From contig NZ_JACOPV010000015.1 in assembly GCF_016881005.1 (NCBI RefSeq), forward strand, positions 62,001 through 126,000: a DNA stretch of 64,000 bases. The letters run 5' to 3'. The notes below the pieces were generated by a model. The model ran no database searches. It was not told the DNA's origin and saw only the letters and a program-made list of their open reading frames with translations. Shown in pieces: positions 63,123 to 64,000 of the stretch. Position numbers and translations under genes: made by a program. The stretch is from Pseudomonas arcuscaelestis (lineage in GTDB: Bacteria; Pseudomonadota; Gammaproteobacteria; Pseudomonadales; Pseudomonadaceae). The first letter of the stretch is position 1; the number at the start of each line of letters is the position of its first letter.

Positions 63123-64000
63123 TCAGACCCGGGCTTCGACCGTCACCCAGTAGCGGGTAAAACGCCGTACGCGCACCGGCAGGGCGATCTCCAACAGGTC
63201 GAGAATTCGCTCGCTGTCAGCCAATGGATAGCTGCCGGAAATCAGCAGTTCGGTAACCTCGGGCGCGCAGTTGAGTTGGCCGCGTCGGTAGCGACCAAGC
63301 TCATCGATAAAATCGCCAAGGCGCATGTGCGCCGCCAGCAGCATGCCGTCGACCCAGGCCCCGGCATTGCTGTCGAGCAGTTGCAGGGCTTGCCACTGCG
63401 GGCCGTTGAAACGCGCCTGACGACCGGCTGCGAGCACATCGCCGGCAAGGCTGGCGCTGCCCTGGTGAACGCTGAGCTGGCTGTAGTGCGGGAACTGGCG
63501 CAGGTTGTAGCGACCTTCGGCGAGCCGCAGCAGGCCGAAGTCGGTGAGCAAATTCAATGGGCGAACATCTGCGGCAACGGTGAGCTGTATTTCACCTTCG
63601 AGCAGGCGCACCAGGCGCTGTTGTGCATCGAAGCGCACATCAACGGCGCTGCGCGTGTTCAGGTGCAGTTGGCTGCCATCTTCCAATCGCTGACGACGAC
63701 GTTCGCCCACTGGGCTGCGGTAGTCGGCAAGCAGGGTGGGCAGGGGATTGTGCTGTTGCACGGTCAAGCCGACAGCCCCCCCCACGCCCAGAATCAGCAG
63801 GGTCTTGAGCGCTCGTCGGCGACTGGCCGAGCGCGGTGCCTGCAATGCCGCATGGGCCAGCGGCGACGACAACCCACGCAGGCGCTGGTTGACCCGCTGG
63901 ATGTGCTCCCAGGCGCGACGATGCTCTTCATGGGCTTGCAGCCATTGCTGCATGGCCTGCTGCTGGCGCGGGTCGAGTGCGCCGCCCTGTAGCTCGATCA
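63123..64000 (-). CDS. FecR-type anti-sigma regulator (5' end outside window)
   Basis: The frame stays open to the right edge (I-E-L-Q-G-G-A-L-D-P-R-Q-Q-Q-A before the Met at 63953), and those residues fit the DUF4880 N-terminus, so the gene begins beyond 64000. Order: cytosolic part (QQWLQAHEEHRRAWEHIQRVN), membrane segment (ALKTLLILGVGGAVGLTV), FecR domain (GERRRQRLEDGSQLHLNTRSAVDVRF) and an STN-like end (ISGSYPLADSERILDLLEIAL). It should control a FecI sigma factor encoded just past the edge and the FecA-like receptor downstream. Confidence 0.92.
   Translation of the reverse strand, partial: IELQGGALDPRQQQAMQQWLQAHEEHRRAWEHIQRVNQRLRGLSSPLAHAALQAPRSASRRRALKTLLILGVGGAVGLTVQQHNPLPTLLADYRSPVGERRRQRLEDGSQLHLNTRSAVDVRFDAQQRLVRLLEGEIQLTVAADVRPLNLLTDFGLLRLAEGRYNLRQFPHYSQLSVHQGSASLAGDVLAAGRQARFNGPQWQALQLLDSNAGAWVDGMLLAAHMRLGDFIDELGRYRRGQLNCAPEVTELLISGSYPLADSERILDLLEIALPVRVRRFTRYWVTVEARV

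Noticed and set aside
1..64000. CRISPR arrays, tRNA or rRNA genes
   Set aside because: No regularly spaced repeats and no cloverleaf-like or rRNA-like stretches were noticed on either strand.

Overview
The window looks like a chromosomal segment of a Pseudomonas of the putida/fluorescens type. It is GC-rich. It carries an OprD-family porin, a fruR/fruBKA fructose locus with a Cra operator, NorR-Hmp, two FecI/FecR/TonB-receptor signalling sets, and small genes of Pseudomonas-typical families (DUF3077, DUF6124, DUF3820, PA2169-like). The assignment rests on protein recognition by eye, not on a search.

Region 1 (1-17.3 kb) is the right-hand part of a prophage. Its late module is podovirus (T7-like) in order: major capsid (cut by the left edge), a small head protein, tail adaptor, nozzle protein, a GNAT-fold protein, three internal-virion genes, a lipoprotein cargo gene, a further internal-virion gene, small and large terminase, tailspike, and a last gene for an exported protein. 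All are on the + strand, mostly with 1-20 bp overlaps. No lysis, integration or regulatory genes lie in the window. A strong terminator at 17211-17236 closes the block. A remnant of an IS1182-family transposase, truncated at both ends, lies directly beyond it.

Region 2 (18.3-28.7 kb) is accessory. It holds a siderophore receptor with its FecR and FecI (all -), a divergent PhyH-type dioxygenase, an exported orphan protein, an MFS exporter, a LysR regulator, two small Pseudomonas-specific genes and a lytic-transglycosylase-like lipoprotein. The stretch 22.4-24.6 kb looks richer in A/T than its surroundings.

Region 3 (28.7-35.3 kb) is a four-gene operon (FAD oxidoreductase, cupin, HAAAP permease, PucR regulator) that looks like regulated uptake and oxidation of an amine or amino acid. 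A HipA/HipB-type toxin-antitoxin pair with the toxin gene first follows.

Region 4 (35.3-43 kb) is the fructose phosphotransferase locus. fruR-tatD run left and fruB-fruK-fruA run right, with a palindromic Cra site between them.

Region 5 (43-64 kb) is core-like. It contains a four-helix-bundle stress-type gene with a textbook sigma-54 promoter, a membrane diguanylate cyclase, OprD, a small exported protein, an RND efflux operon co-transcribed with its own two-component system, an Aer-like receptor with CheV, norR/hmp with NorR sites and a sigma-54-like promoter, psiE, an HPF/RaiA-like gene, and a second TonB receptor (FecA-like) with a FecR gene that runs off the right edge.

The more unusual points are: a hairpin that buries the Shine-Dalgarno of the large internal-virion gene; a lipoprotein gene lodged inside the ejection-protein cluster; an exported phage protein with a tail-fibre-like motif; the reversed hip operon with two candidate operators; and a tandem-repeat site in the RND/Aer intergenic region. 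I found no clearly novel multi-gene system.
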